Positions 1 to 12,000 of a stretch of 64,000 bases of DNA are shown piece after piece. The stretch is from Corallococcus silvisoli (GTDB lineage: Bacteria > Myxococcota > Myxococcia > Myxococcales > Myxococcaceae): assembly GCF_009909145.1 (NCBI RefSeq), contig NZ_JAAAPJ010000025.1, positions 1-64,000 on the forward strand, written 5' to 3'. Position 1 is the stretch's first letter. The number at the start of each line of letters is the position of its first letter. A model generated the notes under the pieces. The model was not told the origin of the DNA. It was given only the letters and a program-made list of their open reading frames with translations, and ran no database searches. The position numbers and the translations under genes were made by a program.

Positions 1-3000
1 GGAATACAACACGGACCTGTTCGCGGCGGCGACGGCGCGGCGGATGACGGAGCACCTGCGGGTGCTGCTGGAGTCCGCGGTGGCCCGGCCCTCGGCGAAG
101 CTCTCCGAGCTGGCGCTGATGGGCGCACAGGAGCGCCAGCAGGTGCTGGTGGCGTGGAACGACACGCGTGGAGACGTCTCTGGCGATGTGACGTTCCCGA
201 CGCTCTTCGAGGCCCAGGTGCGTCGCGCGCCGGGCTCCGAAGCGCTGGTGTTCGAGGACACCTCGCTGACGTACTCACAGCTCGATGCACGGGCGAACCA
301 GCTGGCGCACCACCTGCGCACCCTGGGCGTCGGGCCCGAGGTGCGCGTGGCGCTCTGCGTGGAGCGCTCGCTGGACCTGGCGGTGGCGATGCTCGGCATC
401 CAGAAGGCCGGTGGCGCCTTCGTACCGTTGGATCCGTCGTATCCGCGGGATCGCCTGTCCTTCATGCTCGAGGACAGCGGCGCGCCCGTGCTGGTGACGC
501 AGGACTCGCTCCACCAGCAGCTCCCCACCGACGGCCTGCGCGTGGTGTGCATGGACCGTGAGGCGGCGCACCTCCAGACGCTGCCGTCGGACAGCGCACC
601 TGCATCCAGCGCGAACGCCGACACCCTGGCGTACGTCATCTACACGTCCGGTTCCACGGGCCGTCCCAAGGGCACGCTCCTGCCGCACCGGGGCCTCAAC
701 AACACCGCCCGGCAGGCCGCCGCGGCGAAGGGACTGGGAACGGGGCGCCGCGCGTTGCAGTACGCGGCGTCCAGCTTCGACGCCAGCGTGTGGGAGGTGT
801 TCAGCACGCTCGTGTCGGGAGCCACGCTGGTGCTCGCGCCGCGCGACCGGTTGCTGCCGGATGAACCGCTGCGCACGCTGCTGAAGTCGCAGCGCATCAC
901 CACCGTGACGCTGACACCGTCGGTGCTCGCGCAACTGGACACGGCAGGGCTGGACGCACTGTCCACCGTCGTCTCCGCCGGTGAGGCGCTGAGCGTGGAG
1001 CTGGCGCGCAAGTGGGGGCAGGGGAGGACGCTGATCAACGCGTATGGCCCCACCGAGACCACTGTCTGCGCGACGCTCACGCACGGCGGTGCGAAGGCGG
1101 AGCGGCTGACCATTGGCAAGCCGCTGGCGAACGTGCGCGTGTATGTCCTCGATGCCCTGCACCACCCGGCACCGGTGGGCGTGCCCGGGGAGCTGTACGT
1201 GGCGGGCGAAGGACTCGCGCGCGGCTACCAGGGACGGCCGGACATGACGGCGGAGAAGTTCGTCCCCGATCCGTTCAGCCAGGATCCTGGCGCGCGGCTG
1301 TACCGCACGGGAGACCGCGTGCGGTGGCTGGCCCACGGCGAGCTGGAGTACCTGGGCCGCATCGACCACCAGGTGAAGGTGCGCGGCTTCCGCATCGAGC
1401 TGGGCGAGGTCGAATCCGTGCTGCTGCGCCACGCGGGGGTCCGCGAGGCGGCGGTGGTGGTGCGCGAGGACGCGCCGGGCGACAAGCGACTCGTCGCCTA
1501 CGTCGTGGCGCATGCGGGAGCGGCGCTCGATGCCGCCGGTCTGCGTCGGCACCTGAAGGACGGCATGCCGGAGTACATGGTGCCGTCGGCGTTCGTGATG
1601 CTGGACGCGCTGCCAATGACGCCCGCGGGCAAGGTGGACCGCAAGGCCCTGCCAGCCCCCACGGGCACGCTCGCGCGTCCCGATGCCTACGTGGCCCCGC
1701 GCACCTCCACGGAAGTGCGCGTGGCGGCCCTCTTCTCACGCGTGCTCACCGTGGAGCGCGTGGGCGCCGAGGATTCGTTCTTTGAACTGGGCGGCCACTC
1801 GCTGATGGCCACCCAGCTCGTGTCCCGGCTGCGTGGCGAGTTCCAGGTGGAGCTGCCCCTGCGCGCGCTCTTCGAGGCCCCGACGGTGGCCGCCCTGGCC
1901 GCTCGCGTGGACGAAGCCACGAGCGCCGAGCGCGAGTTCAAGACGCCGCCGCTCAAGCCCGCGCCCCGCGACGGGGCGCTGCCGCTGTCGTTCGACCAGG
2001 AGCGCCTCTGGCTCTTCGAACAGCTCACGCCGGGTACGCCCATCTACAACGTGCCCAGCGCGGCCCGCTTGAGCGGGGACCTGGAGGTCGAAGTGCTCCG
2101 CCGTGGCCTGGAGGAGATCGTCCGGCGCCACGAAGCGCTGCGCACCGTCTTCCGTCAGGACGCATCGGGCGCGCCCATGCAGGTCGTCCTGCCGGCGCGG
2201 CCGTTCGTGCTGCCCCTGGTGGACCTGTCCACCCTGCCCACTGAACAGGTGGAGGCCGAGGCCCGGAAGCGCTTGAACGAAGAGGCCGCGCGGCCCTTCG
2301 ACCTCGTGCAGGGCCCCCTGCTGCGGGCCCAGATCCTGCGGCTGAGCGCGCGTGAGCACGTCCTGTGCCTCGTCCAGCACCACATCGTGGTGGATGGCTG
2401 GGCCGTGGGCGTCTTCATGCACGAACTCCAGGCGCTCTACACCGCGTTCCTGCGCGGCGAACCCTCGCCGCTGCCCGCGCTGCCCGTGCAGTACGCGGAC
2501 TACACCCTCTGGCACCGCCAGTGGTTGAGCGGCGACGTGCTGGAGCAGCAGATCGCCTGGTGGAAGCAGCAGCTCGCTGGCGCGCCGCGCATCCCGCTGC
2601 GCACGGATGCACCGCGTCCCGCGGGAGATCGCTTCCACGGCGACAGCCGTCGCTTCCATCTGTCTCCGGACCTCACGTCGCGGATCGAGGCTCTGGGCCG
2701 GGGCGAGGGTGCCACGCTGTTCATGGTGCTGCTCGCCGCGTTCGACGCGCTCCTGCACCGCCGCACCGGCCAGGACGACATCGTCGTGGGCACGGACATC
2801 GCCAACCGGGCCCGCGAGGAGCTGGAGTCCCTGGTCGGCTTCTTCACCAACCAGCTCGTGCTTCGCACGCAGGTGACAGGCGACCTGTCCTTCCGCGCGC
2901 TGCTGGACCGCGTGCGCAAGGGGACGCTGGACGCCTACGAACACCAGGACCTGCCCTTCGGCACGCTGGTGCAGGCGCTGAAGCCCCCGCGTGAACCGGG

Positions 3001-6000
3001 TGGCCAGCTCTTCAACGTGAAGTTCGTGCTGGAGAACGCGCCGCTGCCGCCGCTCCAACTGCCCGGCTTGGAGCTGAGCCTGCTGGATGCGGAGACCAAC
3101 GGGACCGCGAAGTGGGACCTGCTCGTCGTCGTCTTCCCGTGGCAGGGCGGGCTCACCGTCACGGTGGAGCACAACACGGACGTGCTCGACCGCGCGTCGG
3201 TGGAGCGGCTGTTCGCCCACTTCGAGTCGCTGCTGCGCGCCGTCGTGGAGGACCCCGAGCGCCGCATCGGCGCGCTGCCGCTGCTCACGCCCGATGAGCG
3301 GCACACGCTCGCCGCGTGGAACGACCGCGCCCGGACGTACCCGCACGGACTCCCCGTGTCGCGCGTCTTCGAATCGCAGGTGGCCCGCGCCCCGGACGCG
3401 GTGGCCGTGACCTTCGAGGGTGACTCGCTCACCGCCGCCCAGCTCAACGCACGCGCCAACCAGCTCGCGCACCACCTGCGGGCCCTGGGCGTCAGGGCCG
3501 GCAAGCGCGTGGGCATCTGCCTGGAGCGGTCGCTGGACCTCGCGGTCGCGGTGCTGGGCATCGTGAAGGCCGGGGGCGCCTACGTCCCGCTCGACCCCAG
3601 CTTCCCCACCGAGCGCCTCTCGCTGCTCATCGAGGACGCGGGGCTGTCCGCGCTCGTCAGCGTCTCCGCGCTCGCGGACGAGCTGCCCGCGCAGTGGCTC
3701 CAGGTGGTCTGCCTGGATGATGACGCGGCCGCGCTCGCGAAGCGTCCGTCCGCGGACCTCGACACCGCCCCGGGCGCGGAGGACGAGCTGTACGTCCTCT
3801 ACACGTCCGGCTCCACGGGCCGCCCCAAGGGCGTGTCCGTGCCCCATCGCGCCGTGGTGCGTCTGGTGTGCGGCCCGGAGTGGGTGCGCCTGACGCCGCA
3901 GGACGTGTTCCTCCAACTGGCGCCGCTCGCGTTCGACGCGTCCACCTTCGAGCTGTGGGGCGCGCTGCTCAACGGCGCGAAGCTCGCGGTGTTCCCGCCG
4001 CGTGCGCCCACCCTGGATGAGCTGGGGCAGGTCATCGCCCGCGAAGGCGTGAGCACGCTGTGGCTCACCGCGGGCCTGTTCCACCAGATGGTGGACGGCA
4101 ACCTGGAGGGCCTGCGGCCCGTGCGCCAGCTGCTGGCGGGCGGTGACGTGCTCTCACCCGCGCACGTGCTCCGCGTGATGGAGCAGCTGCCCGGCTGCCG
4201 CGTCATCAACGGCTATGGCCCCACGGAGAACACGACGTTCACCGCGTGCTACCCGGTGGAGGGCGCGGGCGCGCTGGGCATCTCCGTGCCCATCGGCCGT
4301 CCCATCAACGGCACGCGCGTGTATGTCCTCAACGCTTCGCTGGAGCCCGTGCCCCTGGGCGCTCCGGGCGAGCTGTTCGCGGGCGGCGATGGTCTGGCGC
4401 ATGGCTACCTGAACCAGCCGGAGCTCACGGCGGAGAAGTTCATTCCGGATCCGTTCAGCCAGCAGCCGGGTTCGCGCCTGTACCGCACCGGCGATCAAGT
4501 CCGCTTCCGCGCGGACGGCGCGTTGGAGTTCCTGGGCCGCATCGACCAGCAGGTGAAGGTGCGCGGCTTCCGCATCGAGCCGGGAGAGATTGAGACCGCG
4601 CTGCGCGGCCACCCATCCGTGGCCGATGTCACCGTGGCCGTGCAGGAGGTCGCGGGCGACAAGGCCCTGGTGGCCTACGTCGTCACCGAAGAGGGCGCGG
4701 AGCCCCTGGGCGTGGACACGATGCGCTCGTTCCTCCAGGACAAGCTGCCTGCGTACATGGTGCCGGCGGCCCTGATGGCGATGGACGCGCTGCCGCTCAC
4801 GCCCAACGGCAAGGTGGACCGCCGCGCGCTGCCCGTCCCAGGCAGTGAGCGTCCGCAGATGGCCACCGCCTACGCCGCGCCGCGCACCGCGGAGGAGACC
4901 GCGTTGTGCGAGGTGTGGGCGGACGTGCTGGGCGTGGAGCGCGTCGGCATCGACGACAGCTTCTATGACCTGGGCGGTGACTCCATCCGCAGCATCCAGC
5001 TCATCGCGAAGCTGCGTGAGCGCGGGTTGGACCTGCCCATGGTGGAGCTGCTGCGCCAGCCCACCATCCGCGCGCTGGGCAACCTGGTGCACGCGGCGCC
5101 GGCGAAGGATGCGGCGCGGGCCGTCCCTGGCTCGGAGCCCTTCAGCCTGCTGTCCGAGGCGGACCGCGCGCGGCTGCCCGCCGACGTGGAGGACGCGTAC
5201 CCGGTGGCCGTGCTCCAGGCCGGCATGCTCTTCCAGAGCGAGCTGGATCAGGCGTCCGGCATGTACCACGACGCCACCAGCTACCACCTGGAGATGGCGC
5301 TGGACGCGCCGAAGCTGCACCAGTTGCTGGGTGAGCTGGCCCGGCGCCACGCCATCCTGCGCACCTCGTTCGACCTCACCGGCTACGAGCAGCCGTTGCA
5401 GCTCGTGCACCGAGAGGCCCAGGTCCCGCTGGAGCTCCATGACGTGCGCCATGTGCCCGCCGCGGAGCAGGACGCGCTGCTGCGCAAGCGGGTGGAGGAG
5501 GACCGCTGCCGTCCGTTCGACTGGAGCCGCGCGCCGCTGCTGCGCTTCGCGCTCTACCGGCGCACGGAGAAGACGCTCCAGTTCTCACTCATCTTCCACC
5601 ACGCCATCCTGGACGGCTGGAGCCTCGCGACGCTGCTCTCGGAGCTGTTCCGAGGGTACGTGAACCTCCTGCGCGGGACGCCCGTCGCGGAGGTGGCCCC
5701 GCTGGCCGTCACCTACCGCCAGTTCGTCGCGTTGGAGCACCAGTCGCTCACCTCCGGAGAGGGCGAGCAGTTCTGGAGGTCGCGCCTCGCGGAAGTGGAT
5801 CGTCCGGCGCCCCGCGCGCCGCTGCCCGCCGGTCAGGAGCCGGTGCTGAGCATGCGGCAGTTGGATGTGCCCCTCGCGCTCCAGGAAGGCTTGCAGCGCG
5901 TGGCGCAGGCGGCCGGCGTGCCGCTCAAGACCGTGCTGCTGGCGGCGCACCTGCGCGTGCGCTCGCTGATGGAGGGCCGCCGCTCGGTGGTGACGGGCGT

Positions 6001-9000
6001 GGTCTCCAACGGCCGTCCGGAGACGGCCGACAGTGAGCGGATGGTGGGCCTGTTCCTCAACAGCATCCCGTTCCCGGTGACGCTGGAGGATGGATCGTGG
6101 CTGGACCTGGTGCGCCAGGTCTCGCGCGCGGACGGCGACATCTGGCCGCACCGCCGCTACCCCATGGGCCGGCTCCAGCAGCAGCTGGGCGGCCAGCGGC
6201 TGTTCGACACGATCTTCAACTTCGTCCACTTCCACGTGGCCGGAGGCCTGTCGCAACTCGAAGGCGTGCGCCTGTTGGAGGAGACGCCGTCCACCGCGTG
6301 GATGGAGCTGCCGCTGAGCACGCTGTTCCTCCAGCGTCCGGACACCGGCGCGCTGATGCTGGTGCTGCGCACCAACGGCACGCAGCGCGACGCGGACCAG
6401 ACAGAGGCGCTGGCGGGCTACTACTTCCGCGCTCTGGAAGCCATCGCCGCCAACCCTCACGCGCGCCACGAGCACGCGCGGCTGCTGCCGGACGCCGAGC
6501 GCCAGAAGCTGCTGGTGGAGTGGAACGCCACCGGCGCGGCGCCCGCGGGCGACACGTGCGTCCATGAGCGCTTCGCCCTCCACGCGGCCCGCACGCCGGG
6601 CGCGGTGGCGGTGGTCTGCGATGACGGCCAGCTCACTTATGGGGAGTTGAACCGCAAGGCCAACCAGCTCGCGCACTGGCTGCGCGCGCGCGGCGTGGGA
6701 CCGGATGCGCGCGTGGGCCTGCTCACCGAGCGCACCCCGGACGCCATCGTCGGCATGATGGGCATCCTCAAGGCGGGCGGCGCGTACGTGCCGCTGGACC
6801 CGTCGCATCCGCCGGAGCGCCTGCGCACGGTGTTGGAGGACGCGGCCGCTTCGCTCGTCGTCACCCTGACCTCGCTCGCGGGGCACGTGGTGGACGCCGC
6901 CAAGGGGCTCGTGTGCCTGGACTCCGACGCCGCGCTTCTCCAGCGCGAGCGTGAAGAGGATCCGCCCCGCCTGGGCGACGCGGGTTCGCTCGCGTACGTC
7001 ATCTTCACGTCTGGCTCCACGGGCCGGCCCAAGGGCGTGGCCATCGAGCACCGCCAGCTCAACCACTACGTGGAAGGCGTGACGCTCCGGCTGGAGCTGC
7101 CCCCAGCGGCGAGCTTCGCGTCGGTGTCCACGCTGGCCGCGGACCTGGGCCACACCGCCGTCTTCCCGACGCTGAGCGGCGGCGGCACGCTGCACCTCAT
7201 CTCCCGCGACCGGGCCTCCGACCCGGCCGCGCTGGGTGACTACTTCGAGCGCCACGCGGTGGACTGCCTGAAGATCGTCCCCTCGCACCTGACGGCGCTG
7301 CTGTCGTCGCCGTCGCCCGAGCGCGTGTTGCCGCGCAAGCGGCTGGTGCTCGGCGGCGAGGCCTCCGACCCCGCGCTCGTGGCGCGCGTGCACGCGCTCG
7401 TGCCGGGCTGCGAGGTGTTCAACCACTACGGCCCCACCGAGACGACGGTCGGCGTGCTGACGTGGAAGGTGGAGCGGGGCACGGCGCTGCCCGCCACCGC
7501 CTCCGTGCCGCTGGGACGGCCGCTGCCCAACGCGCGCATGTACGTGCTGGACGCGGCGATGCAGCCCGTCCCCGTGGGCGTGCCCGGCGAGCTGTTCATC
7601 GGCGGCGCGGGCGTGGCCCGTGGTTACCTGGGACAGCCCGGCCTCACGCTGGAGCGCTTCCTCGCGGATCCGTTCCACCCGGAGCCCGGCGCGCGCGTGT
7701 ACCGCACCGGGGATCGCGTGCGCTACCTGCCGGACGGCGCGCTGGAGTTCCTGGGCCGCGTCGACTTCCAGGTGAAGGTGCGCGGCTTCCGCATCGAGCT
7801 GCCGGAGATCGAGGCGGCGATGAGCGGCCTGCCCGGCGTGGCGGAAGTCGTCGTGCTGGCGCGGGAGGATGTGCCGGGTGACAAGCGACTGGTGGCCTAC
7901 GTCGTCGCGGTGCCCGGCCACACGTTGGAGGCCGGTGCGCTGCGCCAGGGCCTGAAGACGCGGCTGCCGGACTACATGGTGCCGTCCGCCTTCGTCACGC
8001 TGGGCGCGCTGCCGCTCACGCCCAATGGCAAGGTGGACCGCCGCGCGCTGCCCGCGCCGGAGCAGGAGACCGAGGCGGGCCGCGCCCATGTGGCGCCGCG
8101 CACCCCGACCGAGGAGCTGATCGCCGGGCTGTGGTTGAAGCTGCTGGGCGTGGAGCGCGTGGGCGTGAAGGACGACTTCTTCGCGCTCGGCGGTCACTCG
8201 CTGCTGGCCACGCAGATGATCTCCCGCATCCGGAGCGCGTTCCGGGTGGAGCTGCCCCTGCGCGCGCTCTTCGAGGCGACCACGGTGGAGACGTTGGCGG
8301 CCCGCGTCGACGATGCCGTCCGCCAGGGCTTCGGTCTGGAGGCGCCGGCCATCGTGCCGCTGTCGCGCGAGCACACGCTGCCGCTGTCGTTCGCGCAGCA
8401 GCGCCTGTGGTTCCTGGATCAGCTGGAGCCCGACAGCGCCTTCTACAACATCGCCGCGCCGGTGCTGCTGGACGGCGCGCTGGAAGTGGCTCCGCTGGAG
8501 CAGGCCTTCACGGAGCTGGTGCGCCGACACGAAGTGCTGCGCACCACCTTCCGCGCGGAGGGTGGCAACCCGGTGCAGGTCGTCCACGCGGCGGCCCCCA
8601 TGCCGCTGCCGCTCGTGGACCTCACCGGCCTGCCCGAAGCGGAGCGCGAGGCGAAGGCGCAGCGGCTGGCGGACGAGGACGCGGGCCGGCCCTTCAACCT
8701 CGCCACGGGCCCGCTGCTGCGCGCCACGCTGGTGCGGCTGTCGGACGTGCGCCACATGCTGCTGCTCACCGTGCACCACATCGTGTCCGACGGCTGGTCG
8801 CGCGGCGTGTTGGTGCGGGAAGTGGCCGCGCTCTACGAGGCCTTCCGCCAGGGCAAGCCCTCACCGCTGCCGGAGCTGCCGGTGCAGTACGCGGATTACT
8901 CGGGCTGGCAGCGTGGCTGGCTCCAGGGGGACGTGCTGAAGAAGCAGGTCGGCTACTGGAAGCAGCAGCTGTCCGGAGCGCCCTCCGCGCTGGAGCTGCC

Positions 9001-12000
9001 CACGGACTTCCCGCGTCCGGCGGTGCAGACGTACCGGGGTGAGACGCTGCCGTTCACGCTGCCGCGCGAGCTGTCGGATGCCTTGCGTGCGCTGGCGCTG
9101 AAGGAAGGCGTGACGCCGTACATGCTGCTGCTCACGGCGTGGCAGGTGCTGCTGGCTCGCCACGCGGGTCAGGACGACGTCACGGTGGGGTCGCCCGTGG
9201 CTGGCCGTGGCCGCATGGAGACCGAAGGGCTCATCGGCTTCTTCATCAACACGCTGGTGCTGCGCACCCGGCTGGAGGGGGAGCCCTCGTTCCGCCAGGT
9301 GCTCGCGCGGGTGCGTGAGTCGGTCCTGGGCGCGCACGCGCACCAGGAGGTCCCGTTCGAGAAGCTGGTGGAGGAGCTGCAGCCGGTGCGCGACACCAGC
9401 CGCTCGCCGCTCTTCCAGGTGTGGTTCGTGCTGCACCAGGAGCTGGCGGCGAAGCTGTCCGTCCCGGGCCTCACGCTGAGCGCCTACGAGGCGGAGGCGC
9501 GCACCGCGAAGTTCGATCTGGCCCTGTCCATGCTGGACGCGGCGCCGGGCTTCGTGGGCCGCCTGGAGTACAACTCCGATCTGTTCGCCCGCGCGACGGC
9601 GGAGCGGATGATGGCGCGCCTGCACGTGCTGCTGGAGGGCATCGTCGCCCGGCCCGAGGCGGCCGTGGGCGAGCTGCCCCTGCTGTCCGCGGAGGAGCGG
9701 CACCAGGTGCTGGTGGGGTGGAACAGCGTGCGCGCGGAGCTGCCGCGCGAGGCGTGCATCCACTCGCTCATCGAGGCCCACGCGGAGGCCACGCCGGACG
9801 CGGTGGCGCTCGTCTACGAGGACACGTCGCTCACGTACGCGGAGCTGGACGCGAAGGCCAATCAGCTGGCGCACCACCTGCGCCGCCGGTACGTCGGGCC
9901 GGAGGTGCGCGTGGCGCTCTGCCTGGAGCGCTCGCTGGACCTCGTGGTGGCGATGCTCGGCATCCTCAAGGCGGGGGGCGCGTTCATCCCGCTCGATCCG
10001 TCGTACCCGGTCGAGCGCCTGGACTACATGCTGTCCGACTCGGGCGCTCCGGTGCTGCTGACGCAGGAGTCGCTGATGGACTCGCTGCCCACGGACGGCC
10101 GGCTCACCCTCCAGCTGGACCTGGACTGGGACACCATCGAACGGATGCCGGAGGAGGCGCCGCGCTCGGGCGTGGCGTCGCGCAACCTGGCGTACGTCAT
10201 CTACACGTCCGGCTCCACGGGCCGCCCCAAGGGCACGCTGTTGCAGCACCAGGGTCTGGTGAACACGGCCCTGCGCGCCGCCGAGGCGAAGCGGGTCGGA
10301 CCGGGCAGTCGCGTGTTGCAGTACGCGGCGTCCAGCTTCGATGCCAGCGTCTGGGAGATCTTCAGCACCCTGGCCGCGGGCGCCACGCTGGTGCTCGCGC
10401 CGCGCGACCGGCTCTTGCCGGACGAGCCCCTGCGCACGCTGCTGAAGGAGCAGCGCATCACCACGGCCACGCTGACGCCTTCCGTGCTCGCGCAGCTGAG
10501 CACCGAGGGGCTGGACGGACTGCGCAGCGTCGTCTCCGCCGGTGAGGCGCTGAGCGTGGAGCTGGCGCGCAAGTGGGGCGCGGGCCGCCTGATGATCAAC
10601 GCCTACGGCCCCACCGAGGCCACTGTCTGCGCGACGCTCACGGAGGGCGGCGTCGACCCCGAGCGGCTGACCATTGGCAGGCCGTGGGCGAACGTGCAGG
10701 TCTACGTGCTGGACGCCGCGCTGCGTCCGGTGCCGGTGGGCGTGGCGGGCGAGCTGTACGTGGCGGGCGTGGGCCTGGCGCGCGGCTACCAGGGCCGGCC
10801 CGACCTGACGGCGGAGAAGTTCGTCCCGCATCCGTTCAGCACCGACGCGGGCGCGCGGCTGTACCGCACCGGGGACCGCGTGCGGTGGCTGGCGACAGGG
10901 GAGCTGGAGTACCTGGGCCGCATCGACTTCCAGGTGAAGGTGCGAGGCTTCCGCATCGAGCTGGGCGAAGTCGAATCCGTGCTGCTGCACCACGCGGAGG
11001 TGCGTGAGGCGGCGGTGGTGGTGCGCGAGGACTCGCCGGGCGACAAGCGGCTCGTCGCCTACATCGTCGCGCAGGAGGACAGCGAGCTGGACGCGGCGGA
11101 GCTGCGCCGTCACCTGAAGGGCGAGGTGCCGGAGTACATGGTGCCGTCGGCCTTCGTGGTGCTGGAGGCCCTGCCGATGACGCCCGCGGGCAAGGTGGAC
11201 CGCAAGGCCCTGCCCGCGCCGTCCGACTCCCGCACGGAGCGCAGCGAGGCGGAGTTCGCCGCGCCGCGCACGCCGACCGAGGAGCTGCTGGCCACGGTCT
11301 GGACGGAGATCCTGGGCGTGGAGCGGGTAGGGGTGCGCGACAACTTCTTCGAGCTGGGCGGGCACTCGCTGCTGGCCACGCAGGTCGCTTCGCGCATCCG
11401 CGAGGCGTTCGGCGTGGAGCTGCCGCTGCGCGCGCTCTTCGAGGCGCCCACCATCGCGGACCTCGCCCAGCGGGTGGACCAGTCCGTCCGTTCGGAGCAG
11501 GGACTCCAGGCCCCGCCCATCGTGCCGCTGCCGCGCGAGGGTTCGCTGCCGCTGGGCCTTGCCCAGCAGCGGCTGTGGTTCCTGGACCAGATGGAGCCGG
11601 ACAGCGCGTTCTACAACATCGTGCTGCCCGTCCGGCTGGAGGGAGCGCTCGACCTGGGCGTGCTGGAGCGGACCTTCACGGAGCTGGTGCGCCGCCATGA
11701 ATCGCTGCGCACCACCTTCCACGCGGAAGGCGATCAGCCCGTGCAGCGCATCCACGCGCCCACGCCCGCGTCGCTCCAGGTCGTCGACCTGGGCGGCCTG
11801 CCGGACGCGGAGCGCGAGGCCGAGGCGAAGCGCCTGGCCGACGCGGAGACCAACCGCGGCTTCCGGCTGGCCACGGGGCCGCTCCTGCGCGCCCTCCTCC
11901 TCCGCATGTCGGAGACGGAGCACGTGCTGCTCCTGTCGCTGCACCACATCATCACGGACGGCTGGTCCATGAGCCTGCTCGTCCGGGAGATCGCCACGCT

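Noticed and set aside
5090..5200. Epimerization domain after module 2, suggested by the GGDSI carrier motif
   Set aside because: Only about 50 residues lie between PCP2 and C3, far too few for an E domain.
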